Positions 21,627-28,895 of a DNA stretch of 30,676 nucleotides are shown here, in pieces. The translations under genes and the position numbers were made by a program. Under the pieces are notes generated by a model. The model was given only the letters and a program-made list of their open reading frames with translations. It was not told the origin of the DNA and did not search any database. Source of the stretch: an uncultured Clostridia bacterium (GTDB taxonomy: Bacteria; Bacillota; Clostridia; Christensenellales; Borkfalkiaceae); NCBI GenBank assembly GCA_947629225.1, contig CANRCY010000004.1:1-30676 (forward strand), read 5' to 3'. Position 1 is the first letter of the stretch, and the number at the start of each line of letters is the position of its first letter.

Positions 21627-22160
21627 ATGGACGAGAAAGAAGAAAAGTGGTTGCAGGAAATTCGGGATAGCTTCATGGATGGCTTAGACGAGGAGGCGTT
21701 TGAGACGGAAGAGACCAGACAGCTCTATGCCGCAGGTCTCGAAGATACCGTCCTCGAATGTGCGGAGAACAAAAAGCGCCATGCCATGGAGTTCGAGAAG
21801 AAATCGAGGGAAAAAGGCGCTCATTGGCCCGAGAACTTGATCGGAGACGCTTTCCGCCTCAAATGGGTGGAACTCAAGGACAGCGTCAACGGGGAGAGCG
21901 TCGGGAAAGTCCTCACGGGGCTGTTGGATACGCTCACCGAGCGCGAAGACAAGATGATTGAATTGTTCTACAAGGAAGAAAAGGGGCTCATCGAGATCTC
22001 AGAGGAGTTTAACGTCTTTTACCCCGAAATTTACAGCATTCTTTGGCAAGCGCTCGTCAAACTTCGCTATCCGAGCCGCGCGAAGCGCATCGTTCCGTAT
22101 ATCGTGAAATCCGAGGAAGAACCCGATCCTTACGGATTCAACGGCGGAGAGGAGAATTGA
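21627..22160 (+). CDS. Small sigma-70 region 4-like protein
   Basis: 177 aa; the start follows AAGGAG. The first 100 residues are acidic and match no family I recognise. Residues about 110-165 look like sigma-70 region 4: LTEREDKMIELFY, then the helix-turn-helix LIEISEEFNVFYPEIYSILW, then QALVKLRYPSRAKRI, which resembles the end of primary sigma factors. Regions 2 and 3 are missing, so it cannot be a complete sigma factor; it may bind the -35 element or RNA polymerase as an accessory factor. The LRR gene starts 2 nt behind its stop, so the two are likely translated together. Confidence 0.65.
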   Translation: MDEKEEKWLQEIRDSFMDGLDEEAFETEETRQLYAAGLEDTVLECAENKKRHAMEFEKKSREKGAHWPENLIGDAFRLKWVELKDSVNGESVGKVLTGLLDTLTEREDKMIELFYKEEKGLIEISEEFNVFYPEIYSILWQALVKLRYPSRAKRIVPYIVKSEEEPDPYGFNGGEEN

Positions 22161-22162
22161 CC

Positions 22163-22774
22163 ATGAGCATTGCGGGGAACTTTGAAATCAGAAAAAATGT
22201 TGTCACTGCAAGTCTGCAAAAATATTTCGGAGACGAAGAGGAAGTTACGATCCCCGAGGGGGTGACGGATATCGCCAATGCGGTCTTTGCGTACAAGTCC
22301 CTGAAAAAGTTGGTGATCCCCGAGGGCTTCATGTGGCTGGGCTCGGAAACGTTTTGCGGGTGTGGGGACCTCGAAAGCGTGACGCTTCCGAGCACGTTGA
22401 AACGCATCGGGAACAACTGTTTCTGCCGTTGCAGAAGCTTAAAGGAGATCGCAATCCCCGACGGCGTCGAGATAATCGGCTCGGGCGCGTTTCTCGAATG
22501 CAAAGCGCTGCAAAAGGTGAAGCTCCCCGCCTCGATCCGCCGCCTCAACGCGAATGTGTTCGCACGGTGCCATGAACTGCGTTCGATTTTTATTCCAGAG
22601 GGTCTTGAAACGATCGACGAGAAGGCATTCTTCGATGCGGGCGAGAACGATCTGCGCTTTACGATCGCGGAGGGAAACAAGAACTTTGTCGTAAAGGAAA
22701 AGAGGCTCATCGACGCACACACGGGCAAAATGCTTTGGGAACCTTCCACTTCTTCCGACGGTGAGGACGCTTGA
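22163..22774 (+). CDS. BspA-type leucine-rich-repeat protein
   Basis: 203 aa, no signal peptide or membrane segment, so probably cytoplasmic. From about residue 28 it consists of about five LRR_5 (BspA/TpLRR) repeats of 23 residues, each with the pattern LxxVxLPxxLxxIGxxAFxxC (for example LKEIAIPDGVEIIGSGAF). Such repeats mediate protein binding. It is coupled to the sigma-region-4-like gene (GGAGAGGAG overlaps the preceding stop). The intracellular location and small size differ from the large surface BspA proteins. Specific partner unknown. Confidence 0.8.
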   Translation: MSIAGNFEIRKNVVTASLQKYFGDEEEVTIPEGVTDIANAVFAYKSLKKLVIPEGFMWLGSETFCGCGDLESVTLPSTLKRIGNNCFCRCRSLKEIAIPDGVEIIGSGAFLECKALQKVKLPASIRRLNANVFARCHELRSIFIPEGLETIDEKAFFDAGENDLRFTIAEGNKNFVVKEKRLIDAHTGKMLWEPSTSSDGEDA

Positions 22775-22811
22775 AGGAAAATTTCGGCGCAAACCGTTTG
22801 AAAAAGAGGGA

Positions 22812-22848
22812 TAGACAGCTTGAAACGCATGTGCTATCATAGGGGCGA
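22812..22848 (+). promoter_or_regulatory. Promoter-like repeat, copy 1
   Basis: TAGACA (22812-22817) and TATCAT (22835-22840) are 17 bp apart, with TG one base before the -10 box. The 22-bp block GCATGTGCTATCATAGGGGCGA (22827-22848) is exactly repeated 47 bp downstream. Confidence 0.55.
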
Positions 22849-22858
22849 ATTCGTCCTG

Positions 22859-22895
22859 AGGCAAAATAAAATCGCATGTGCTATCATAGGGGCGA
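22859..22895 (+). promoter_or_regulatory. Promoter-like repeat, copy 2
   Basis: The same 22-bp block at 22874-22895, with an extended -10 TGCTATCAT. The -35 area (GAGGCA) is poor but is shared with a third, shorter copy at 21498-21527. It lies 65 bp ahead of the nuclease start. Confidence 0.45.
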
Positions 22896-22951
22896 TCACA
22901 AAGGAACGTTCGGCGCAAGCCGTTCAAAAAATACAATTAAGGAGGAACACT

Positions 22952-24253
22952 ATGGCAAAGAAAAAACCTTCAAATGAAGAGGCGCAATGCGCGCTTCGAA
23001 ATCAACTTTCAGATATGGCAAAAAGCGCGGAATTCATCAGGTTGCAAGAAATGCTTGAAGGCATAAACTTTTTTGAGCTTTGCGGCATGAACAACCAAGA
23101 GACCAAACACAGCTACTTTCTTTTGAATCTGTTTGATGTGAAAGGAAAGCACGGGTGGGGCGACGCATTCGCGCGAGAATTTTTCAAAAAGACGAATCTA
23201 CCACTTACGGATGCGTTTTATAAGGATTTGAAAACGGATTCAATTAGGCGCGAGTACCAATTTGCGAAAGGCGACGGTCAAGTTGACTTGCTTCTGTTTG
23301 CCGATCAAACAGTCGTTTTGATCGAAAACAAGGTGGATTCAACAGAATCCGATAATCAACTTGCCAAATATGAGAACGGAATAGAGATAGATGAGCGCTT
23401 TAAGGACTATCAATTTCATCATATCTTTTTAACAAAAGCCGGACAGCCGCCTAAAACCGGTAAGAAAAAATGGATTCCCGTGAGTTATGGCGATGTCATA
23501 GACGCAATTCTCGAGGCGCAAAAACAAATGGGTAGCGGAAAAGAGGCGGAAGAATACAAAATCATCCTCGAACACTATATTAAACTTTTAAGGAGAAAAA
23601 TTATTATGACTATTACTGATCTCGATACGGAAACGAAAGCACTCTATCTCCAATTGAAGAAGGATTTTCCCGAAGCAATTGATTTTTTGTCCAAACCGTT
23701 TGTAGAAGATAAATACATTATCATTCGGGAAAAAATTGCCGAGATTCTGCAACAGGAAGCCGCTCGGCGTGGATTAAAACTGAAAGGAAAGGGAGGGATC
23801 GTCGGAGACAAGGGCATACGGGTCCAATTTCAGACGCAAAAAATGGACGAGATGATACATAAATTGTCACCTGATTCGGAGAATCCGATCATCTATGAAT
23901 TCAGCAATGATTCGGATAAAAAAATAGAGGCATACGCATTTCGGCGCAAATTGAAAGAGCACATCTTCGCCCATTCCACGCTTCTCAATCTTTGCAGAGA
24001 GCGTGAGGAAAGCGTAAAACACTCGGTGAAAAGCGGAGAGGACTCACACGTTCTCGAATTGTGTGACAAAAAGGGAATTGAAATTAAGACTGTTTATGAG
24101 CAAATACTTTCGGCTTCAGAGGATACTGTAGCGTCGGGGGATAATTCTATATTGCGTGATTTCGTCAATTCCGTATTGAATGAAATTGAGGATATTGAAA
24201 ATGACTTTGAGAGAAAAGTTGATGCCCTTCTCAAAGGAGAACAACATGTCTAA
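22952..24253 (+). CDS. PD-(D/E)XK nuclease-superfamily protein with uncharacterised C-terminal domain
   Basis: 433 aa from the ATG at 22952 (AAGGAGG upstream). Residues about 35-215 fit the PDDEXK_4 type: NNQETKHSYFLLNLFD (helix with the conserved Glu and His), then REYQFAKGDGQVDLLLF with Asp112, then VVLIENKVDSTESDNQLAKY with Glu125-x-Lys127, the D...ExK metal-binding core, and the Gln of QLAKY. The C-terminal half (from about 218) is a separate domain I do not recognise. An in-frame ATG at 23606 with AAGGAG 10 nt upstream could make this half alone. Codons are clearly AT-richer than in the neighbours, suggesting separate transfer. It overlaps the next gene by 8 nt. Likely a DNA-targeting nuclease of a defence-type system. 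Confidence 0.82.
   Translation: MAKKKPSNEEAQCALRNQLSDMAKSAEFIRLQEMLEGINFFELCGMNNQETKHSYFLLNLFDVKGKHGWGDAFAREFFKKTNLPLTDAFYKDLKTDSIRREYQFAKGDGQVDLLLFADQTVVLIENKVDSTESDNQLAKYENGIEIDERFKDYQFHHIFLTKAGQPPKTGKKKWIPVSYGDVIDAILEAQKQMGSGKEAEEYKIILEHYIKLLRRKIIMTITDLDTETKALYLQLKKDFPEAIDFLSKPFVEDKYIIIREKIAEILQQEAARRGLKLKGKGGIVGDKGIRVQFQTQKMDEMIHKLSPDSENPIIYEFSNDSDKKIEAYAFRRKLKEHIFAHSTLLNLCREREESVKHSVKSGEDSHVLELCDKKGIEIKTVYEQILSASEDTVASGDNSILRDFVNSVLNEIEDIENDFERKVDALLKGEQHV
23590..23608 (+). promoter_or_regulatory. Internal ribosome binding site and in-frame ATG inside the nuclease gene
   Basis: AAGGAG at 23590-23595 lies 10 nt before an ATG at 23606 that is codon 219 of the nuclease frame. Initiation here would give a 215-aa protein corresponding to the C-terminal domain only. 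The position at the likely domain border makes a functional internal start plausible; chance occurrence in AT-rich DNA is the alternative. Confidence 0.4.
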
Positions 24254-25196
24254 AACATTTTTGGAAGCGATCTCCTCCGCGATCGCGGAGGAGAAGGGGG
24301 CGCTTACGCCGAAAATCCTGTATGAGATGTGCGACGAGCGGCTTCACCCGTGGGGCGAAGAAGAGCAACTGCGCGATAAACTCCGCATCGTCTGCGGCGT
24401 GTACGGGCTGCCCCTCCGCGAAAACTATCTTTGCTATGCGAGGACCGAAAAAGGCTCTCGCCACAGAAGCGTCGACGTTGAGGCGGCGATCGCAAAGCAA
24501 CTTTCGGAAAATGCCGAGTATCGGGCGTTCGTCGAAAGGATCGCGTCGCTGAAACGGAATTTGACATTCGACGGAAGCGCCGCCGATCTCAGTCTCTTCG
24601 AAGAGCGCGTTCGTCTCGTCCTCGAGCTGAACGGGATTCTCTGCAACGCGGTCGCCTCGTACGACAGGCTCTACCGTCAACCCGAGCGGGACAGGAGCGA
24701 CTTCTACGCCCTCTCTGCGCGCTTGTTGCACCTTCACCGTCCCGACGCATTCTTCCCCTACGGAAAGGCGATCCGCGAGGGAATGATGCACTTCCGCAAC
24801 GTCAACGGGTGTCGGCTCGGAGAAGCCGTGCTCGAAGGCGCGGATAAAAATGAGGTGACGGCGGCGTTTTGCGAGGCATTTCAGGCGCTTGGTACGCTTG
24901 CCGAGGGAAAGCCCGACCTCTCGCACGAATGGATGTATCTCTCGGCGACGGCGCTCGAATATGCCCTCTGCCGCTACTTTACGGCGCACGGCGTTTCGCC
25001 CGAAGGGCTCTTTCCGACTGCCCTTTCCGCCGCGATCGTCGAGAAGCTGCAAAAAGTTTCAACTGCCGAAGAGATCGAACGTATCGCAGAGCAACTCAAA
25101 GACGACATGCCGATCGAAGAGGCGCGGCTGTACTGCCGCGACGCGGTGGAATTCGAGCAAGTCTTTATGACGCGTTGCGCCCACGCAAAAAAATAA
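24246..25196 (+). CDS. Uncharacterised protein of the island
   Basis: 316 aa. The start overlaps the end of the nuclease gene by 8 nt, with AAAGGAG just upstream, so the two are translationally coupled. No family recognised. Predicted soluble and helical. The first 75 residues (LTPKILYEMCDERLHPWG, then DKLRIVCGVYGLPLRENY) could form a small winged-helix-like fold. The middle part (LLHLHRPDAFFPYGKAIREG) and the end (STAEEIERIAEQLKDDMPIEEARL) are helical. No catalytic motif, signal peptide or membrane segment. Tight coupling suggests it works with the nuclease. Confidence 0.7.
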   Translation: MSKTFLEAISSAIAEEKGALTPKILYEMCDERLHPWGEEEQLRDKLRIVCGVYGLPLRENYLCYARTEKGSRHRSVDVEAAIAKQLSENAEYRAFVERIASLKRNLTFDGSAADLSLFEERVRLVLELNGILCNAVASYDRLYRQPERDRSDFYALSARLLHLHRPDAFFPYGKAIREGMMHFRNVNGCRLGEAVLEGADKNEVTAAFCEAFQALGTLAEGKPDLSHEWMYLSATALEYALCRYFTAHGVSPEGLFPTALSAAIVEKLQKVSTAEEIERIAEQLKDDMPIEEARLYCRDAVEFEQVFMTRCAHAKK

Positions 25197-25197
25197 G

Positions 25198-26313
25198 ATG
25201 GATATTACAAAATTTCTCAATTCGAAGGACATCGCAAACTATCTCCGCCGAATCCGCTATGAATTTACGCCCGAACAGGCGATGTACGTCATTCATGCGG
25301 CGGCGGAGATCCCCCTCGCCGAGAAATACGCGGCGTACGAAGAACTGATCGAGGCATACCCCGACCATGCCCTGCGCGAGCGGCGGCAGGGGGTGTTCAA
25401 GGACCAGACGGTCGCCTCCTTCCTCCGCACCTATATGGAGCGGGAGAACGCGCTCCTCGACGAGTTCAAGCGAGACGGGGGCGACGCCGTCTGCACCTAC
25501 GACTACTTTTCCAAGGAAGATGACGCCTGGTGCCAAGACGGCTACGGGCAACATCTCGTGTATCGCAATTTTTCCGAGGCTTTGGAAGACGCGCAATCGG
25601 AAAATGAGGACGGGGATATCGAAAAGATCGCCGTCACGAAGCGGTATTTCTCGGGAAGGAAGCTCGAGGCGACCCTGCTTCCAGACGGCACCTGTCTGAA
25701 ATTAGACGAACTCAGCGGTGAACGCGACGAGGCGTTCCTGCACGCTTTCGATTGGATGTGGGTCAAGATCCCCACGCCCTTCAAGTTCGGCGATATCCTC
25801 GCGCCCGTTCTCCCGAACAAATGGGGACCCCGCACATCGGACGGCTCCGTCAAGGGGCTGATCGTCCTCACGGATATGGAGACATGGGGAAGCAAAGAAC
25901 TCAAAAAGAACGGCTTCCGCAACGCCGAGAAGCCCAATTATTTTCGCATGGAACATAACTTTGCGATCCGTGACCGTTTGATCGAAAAACACGAGGAGTA
26001 CGGCGACGAATCGGATATGATCCTCGGCGGCTATTACGTCGAAGAGAATGAAGTATGCTATGATTATATGCTCGGCATGGACGGTTATTTGAGCTACGAG
26101 CGGTTCCGCGGCGAACTCAAAGGACACGACAGGATGCTCCGCTCCGTTTCCAATTTCCTCAAAGGCGAACTCGAATTGGAGCTCCTGCTCAAAGCGCACC
26201 GCCTCATCTGCGCCGAGGAAGAGTGCCGCGCGAAAAGGTCCTTCCTCGACCTCTATAACGAAGAAGGTCTCACCCTTGCGGGAATTCGATCAAAAAAAGC
26301 AAAGGAGATATAA
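25198..26313 (+). CDS. Uncharacterised protein, type common in Clostridial islands
   Basis: 371 aa; begins 1 nt after the preceding stop. The N-terminus (MDITKFLNSKDIANYLRRI, then EFTPEQAMYVIHAAAEIPLAEKYAAYEELIE) has the form of a hypothetical-protein family that I have seen in Clostridia without an assigned function. A central region with CTYDYFSKEDDAWCQDG and alternating charged strands follows. It is soluble, with no signal peptide. No catalytic signature identified. It is cotranscribed with the genes on both sides: the metallopeptidase start lies 1 nt behind its stop. Confidence 0.75.
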   Translation: MDITKFLNSKDIANYLRRIRYEFTPEQAMYVIHAAAEIPLAEKYAAYEELIEAYPDHALRERRQGVFKDQTVASFLRTYMERENALLDEFKRDGGDAVCTYDYFSKEDDAWCQDGYGQHLVYRNFSEALEDAQSENEDGDIEKIAVTKRYFSGRKLEATLLPDGTCLKLDELSGERDEAFLHAFDWMWVKIPTPFKFGDILAPVLPNKWGPRTSDGSVKGLIVLTDMETWGSKELKKNGFRNAEKPNYFRMEHNFAIRDRLIEKHEEYGDESDMILGGYYVEENEVCYDYMLGMDGYLSYERFRGELKGHDRMLRSVSNFLKGELELELLLKAHRLICAEEECRAKRSFLDLYNEEGLTLAGIRSKKAKEI

Positions 26314-26314
26314 A

Positions 26315-27625
26315 ATGAACGGGAAAATCAATGTCAACCCAAAAAACATGCCCCCCTATCTTTCCGAACAACTTTTCGACCGTTGGGTGGACAATTTCCT
26401 CCTTGGGAACGCCTCGACGCTTGCGCCGCAGCTCCATGTCGTCTTTTCCCCAAAAGAGAAGAAGGACGTCTACGGCATCCTCTCTCCGGAAGAGGCGAAA
26501 GAGAGGATCGGAGCGCTCGCCCCGTTGAGGGAAGGGACGAAGAAGGATTTTGAGGGAATCCTCTCCACGATCGAGACGAAGGAAGACCTGTTGGAAATGG
26601 CAGGATGCCTGGCGAGATGCCTGGCGCCCGAGAATGAAAATGAACGGGAAGCCATTTCGGAGCGCATCAAGGAGATCGCCGCCATTGTGAAATTTTGCGT
26701 TTTGCGCCTCGGCGAGTACTGCCACGGGAAGCGCGAGATCGTGCTGTACACAAACAGCATCTTGAGGACGTGCTACGGAAAAACCAACGAGCAGGCATTT
26801 GAGGAAGTATTCGCCCATGAACTCTTCCATGCCTACCATTTCTTTTATCTGCATGGCGGCGGCAAGGACGGCGATATCCTTTGCCGCACGGATGAGACGA
26901 AGCGGGTCGTCTTGGAGTCGCTCGCATCCTACTATGAAGCCGAATATTGCAAGACGTATCGCATTCCCACCGATCTTGCACGCCTGTGGAAGCGGGAAGA
27001 GGCTGCGATCTATCCCTATGCGGGCGCAAAGTATATCGACAGCTCAGCCAAATTCGAAGAGATATTCAAGATCTCTTCCGATCTCGACGGAGCGCTTCGG
27101 ACATTGCTCTGCAAAGATGAGGAGGGGCGCGAGCAGTTCTACAAAATCAAAAACGGCTATCAAGGCGGGATTTGCGAAAAAAAGGCGTCTGTCGCCTCCG
27201 TGACAGAGTATTGCCGCGCGTCCTTGGGCGCCGAATTCTCTACGGGTCCCAAATACTTTATTACGAAGAAAATGCGCGAATTTTTTGCACGGCACGGCGA
27301 AGAGATCGGAGACAAAATGCGCATCGTCTGTCAGGAAGAAGACGGGAAGATCGCTCTGTTCCTCGATATCAAGGGAACGCAGCGCAGTTCCGCGGCACTC
27401 GATCTCCTGTGCTCGGACAGCGGGTTCCGCGTATTCTGCCCCAAAGAGCGCACCGCAGATTCCTTCCGCGCGATCCGCCGCACGATCGTCATCGGGCTCG
27501 ACGAATGGAAAAATGCCGCGGGAGCTCCCCGACCGTTTTCTGCCGTGGTATCTATGATCGATGCGAACTTGCAACCGTTCCGCGATAAACTCTTTGAATT
27601 GGAGACCCTTCTCGATACACTTTGA
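26315..27625 (+). CDS. Putative zinc metallopeptidase (HExxH)
   Basis: 436 aa; the start follows AAAGGAG. Residues 162-172 read FEEVFAHELFH, a gluzincin/zincin HExxH motif (His168, Glu169, His172). It is followed 29 residues later by ESLASYYEAEY, where Glu201 is the likely third zinc ligand. That spacing and the helix context fit a real metallopeptidase rather than a chance HExxH. The C-terminal 200 residues match nothing I know. There is no signal peptide or membrane anchor, so it acts in the cytoplasm. Within the island it may process a partner protein or act as the toxic effector. Specificity unknown. Confidence 0.72.
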   Translation: MNGKINVNPKNMPPYLSEQLFDRWVDNFLLGNASTLAPQLHVVFSPKEKKDVYGILSPEEAKERIGALAPLREGTKKDFEGILSTIETKEDLLEMAGCLARCLAPENENEREAISERIKEIAAIVKFCVLRLGEYCHGKREIVLYTNSILRTCYGKTNEQAFEEVFAHELFHAYHFFYLHGGGKDGDILCRTDETKRVVLESLASYYEAEYCKTYRIPTDLARLWKREEAAIYPYAGAKYIDSSAKFEEIFKISSDLDGALRTLLCKDEEGREQFYKIKNGYQGGICEKKASVASVTEYCRASLGAEFSTGPKYFITKKMREFFARHGEEIGDKMRIVCQEEDGKIALFLDIKGTQRSSAALDLLCSDSGFRVFCPKERTADSFRAIRRTIVIGLDEWKNAAGAPRPFSAVVSMIDANLQPFRDKLFELETLLDTL

Positions 27626-27638
27626 GCGAACCTGAAAA

Positions 27639-28529
27639 ATGAAAAAGCGTGTATTTTTATTTATTGAGGACAATTTCAAAAAGAACAAGTCGGACAGGGT
27701 CCTCGCCGTAGACGATACGGGCGAGCGCCTTTTTCGCTACGAAATAGACAACCGCGGGGAGGAAGACTATGAGGAACAGTTCGCAAACAACCGAGCGAAT
27801 TCCCCCGCCGCCGTCGCCTTTGCGGCGTTCGAGCGCTTCTGCAAAGAAGAGTGCGGCATAAAGGACTGTAACGACGAGGTGATCGTTTCGGAAGAAAAGA
27901 ACTTCTCGATGAAAACCCTCGCCGACTATTTCGAACTTCGGTTGGGCGGCGCGGACTGGGTGTTGGTGTCGGAGATCGGGTTCCACTACCGTTATGAAAC
28001 GGCGCACCTCGAATATCCCATGCGCTTCAAAGAGTTCCTCAAGCTCCATACGGCGGGGCTGAAAGAGCCCTACGCCACCCGCGCGCTCTATACAAAGTAC
28101 AGAGAACTCATTCACAAGGACTCCTACACGGAGGAGGAACTCGACCGCATGGAGAAAGCGATCTTCTCCCGTCTCGATATGGCTTACCGCCGTCGGCGCA
28201 GCAGGCTGGATCCGAGCATTTATATCTCCGACACCTGCGCCGCGATCTACCGAGGCGACCAAGCGCGCTTCCGCCGCGTCGTGGAGAGGATAGTCGCCGA
28301 TTACGCAAGAAGGCGGTCCAAACGAAAAAGTCGGGTGCTGGAGGACATCCTCGAGTTCATCGCCGACAGCATCTATTGCGAGGGAGAGATCGACCTCGCT
28401 TCGATCGACGAGGAAGAAAAGAAACCGCCGCTCGAGCGAAAGGAGTATGCGATCTTTGCATCGCTCTCCCCCGAAGCCCTGACTCTTGTAAAAGAACTGA
28501 TAGAGGAATACGAAGATGATTGGAACTAA
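27639..28529 (+). CDS. Uncharacterised charged protein of the island
   Basis: 296 aa, 13 nt behind the metallopeptidase gene, with only a weak ribosome binding site, so its translation may depend on the gene upstream. The sequence starts KKRVFLFIEDNFKKNKSDRV. It is rich in Arg, Glu and Tyr, and carries a very basic stretch YRRRRSRLDP and another, YARRRSKRKSR, that may contact nucleic acid. The C-terminal 40 residues are acidic. No family recognised, no membrane segment. Last intact plus-strand gene of the island. Confidence 0.68.
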   Translation: MKKRVFLFIEDNFKKNKSDRVLAVDDTGERLFRYEIDNRGEEDYEEQFANNRANSPAAVAFAAFERFCKEECGIKDCNDEVIVSEEKNFSMKTLADYFELRLGGADWVLVSEIGFHYRYETAHLEYPMRFKEFLKLHTAGLKEPYATRALYTKYRELIHKDSYTEEELDRMEKAIFSRLDMAYRRRRSRLDPSIYISDTCAAIYRGDQARFRRVVERIVADYARRRSKRKSRVLEDILEFIADSIYCEGEIDLASIDEEEKKPPLERKEYAIFASLSPEALTLVKELIEEYEDDWN

Positions 28530-28532
28530 AAT

Positions 28533-28640
28533 ATGAATCCACGAATTCTGTTTTTGGACTATGACGGCGTCGTCAACACGCCGATGGCACTCATGTCGCA
28601 TTGCACCAACGGTTATCAACTGTTGGCAGGATGCAATGCT
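28533..28640 (+). pseudogene. Remnant of a HAD-like hydrolase gene, interrupted by a repeat
   Basis: Starts MNPRILFLDYDGVVNTPMAL: the DxDGVxNT motif I of HAD-superfamily phosphatases at the expected N-terminal position. After about 35 codons the frame enters GC-rich repeat DNA, and no further HAD motif follows on either side of the repeat. The first codons lie 3 nt behind the preceding gene stop, so it was probably the next gene of the operon. A 7-bp inverted repeat, GCATTGC/GCAATGC (28598-28640), sits at the junction. The point of interruption is approximate. Confidence 0.6.
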
Positions 28641-28772
28641 CCACCCTTTCAGGGGCAGCGAGACACCCCCTCACCGCCTTCGGCGGAGCTCCCCCTCAAG
28701 GGGCAGCCAAGAAATAAGAAGCCCCCTCCCCTACCCCTCCCCCGCGCGGAACGCGCGGGGGAGGACGAGAAT
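28641..28772 (+). repeat. GC-rich repeat element that ends the HAD-like frame
   Basis: Related in its C-rich module to the repeats at 3555-3795 and 4367-4604, but without their 107-bp core. It contains two CTC.AAGGGGCAG-like motifs and a perfect 12-bp GC stem. No coding capacity of its own. Confidence 0.65.
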
Positions 28773-28824
28773 ATGCAAGAAGCCTCTCTTAAACCACGCG
28801 ACTATCGTGAGGTTTTCTTTCAGA

Positions 28825-28856
28825 CAAAAAATACCTCCGAGGATTTCGGAAGTATT
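28825..28856 (-). terminator. Terminator of the minus-strand WYL-exonuclease-UDG operon
   Basis: On the minus strand an 11-bp stem AATACTTCCGA/TCGGAGGTATT (one G-T pair) with a 5-nt loop is followed directly by a T-run, 40 nt beyond the stop of the UDG-like gene. Confidence 0.85.
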
Positions 28857-28895
28857 GTAACATTTTCTCTGCCCCGAAAAGAGGGCGAAATATTC

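Larger units (their letters stand above)
28641..28895. other. Intergenic region: GC-rich repeat and terminators
   Basis: 28641-28772 is a GC-rich repeat built from small hairpins (CCGCC/GGCGG; a 12-bp stem CTCCCCCGCGCG/CGCGCGGGGGAG). It shares the CCCCTACCCCTCCCCC segment with dispersed repeat copies 1 and 2. A weak plus-strand hairpin with T-run lies at about 28793-28820 (ACCACG/CGTGAGGT), and the strong minus-strand terminator at 28825-28856. No gene is supported. Confidence 0.65.

Noticed and set aside
22827..22895. Start of a CRISPR array
   Set aside because: Only two exact 22-bp copies; the repeat is a promoter-like sequence and no cas gene is present.
22820..22951. Upstream ATG for the nuclease gene
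   Set aside because: It would place the promoter-like repeats inside the protein and has no Shine-Dalgarno sequence, while the ATG at 22952 follows AAGGAGG.
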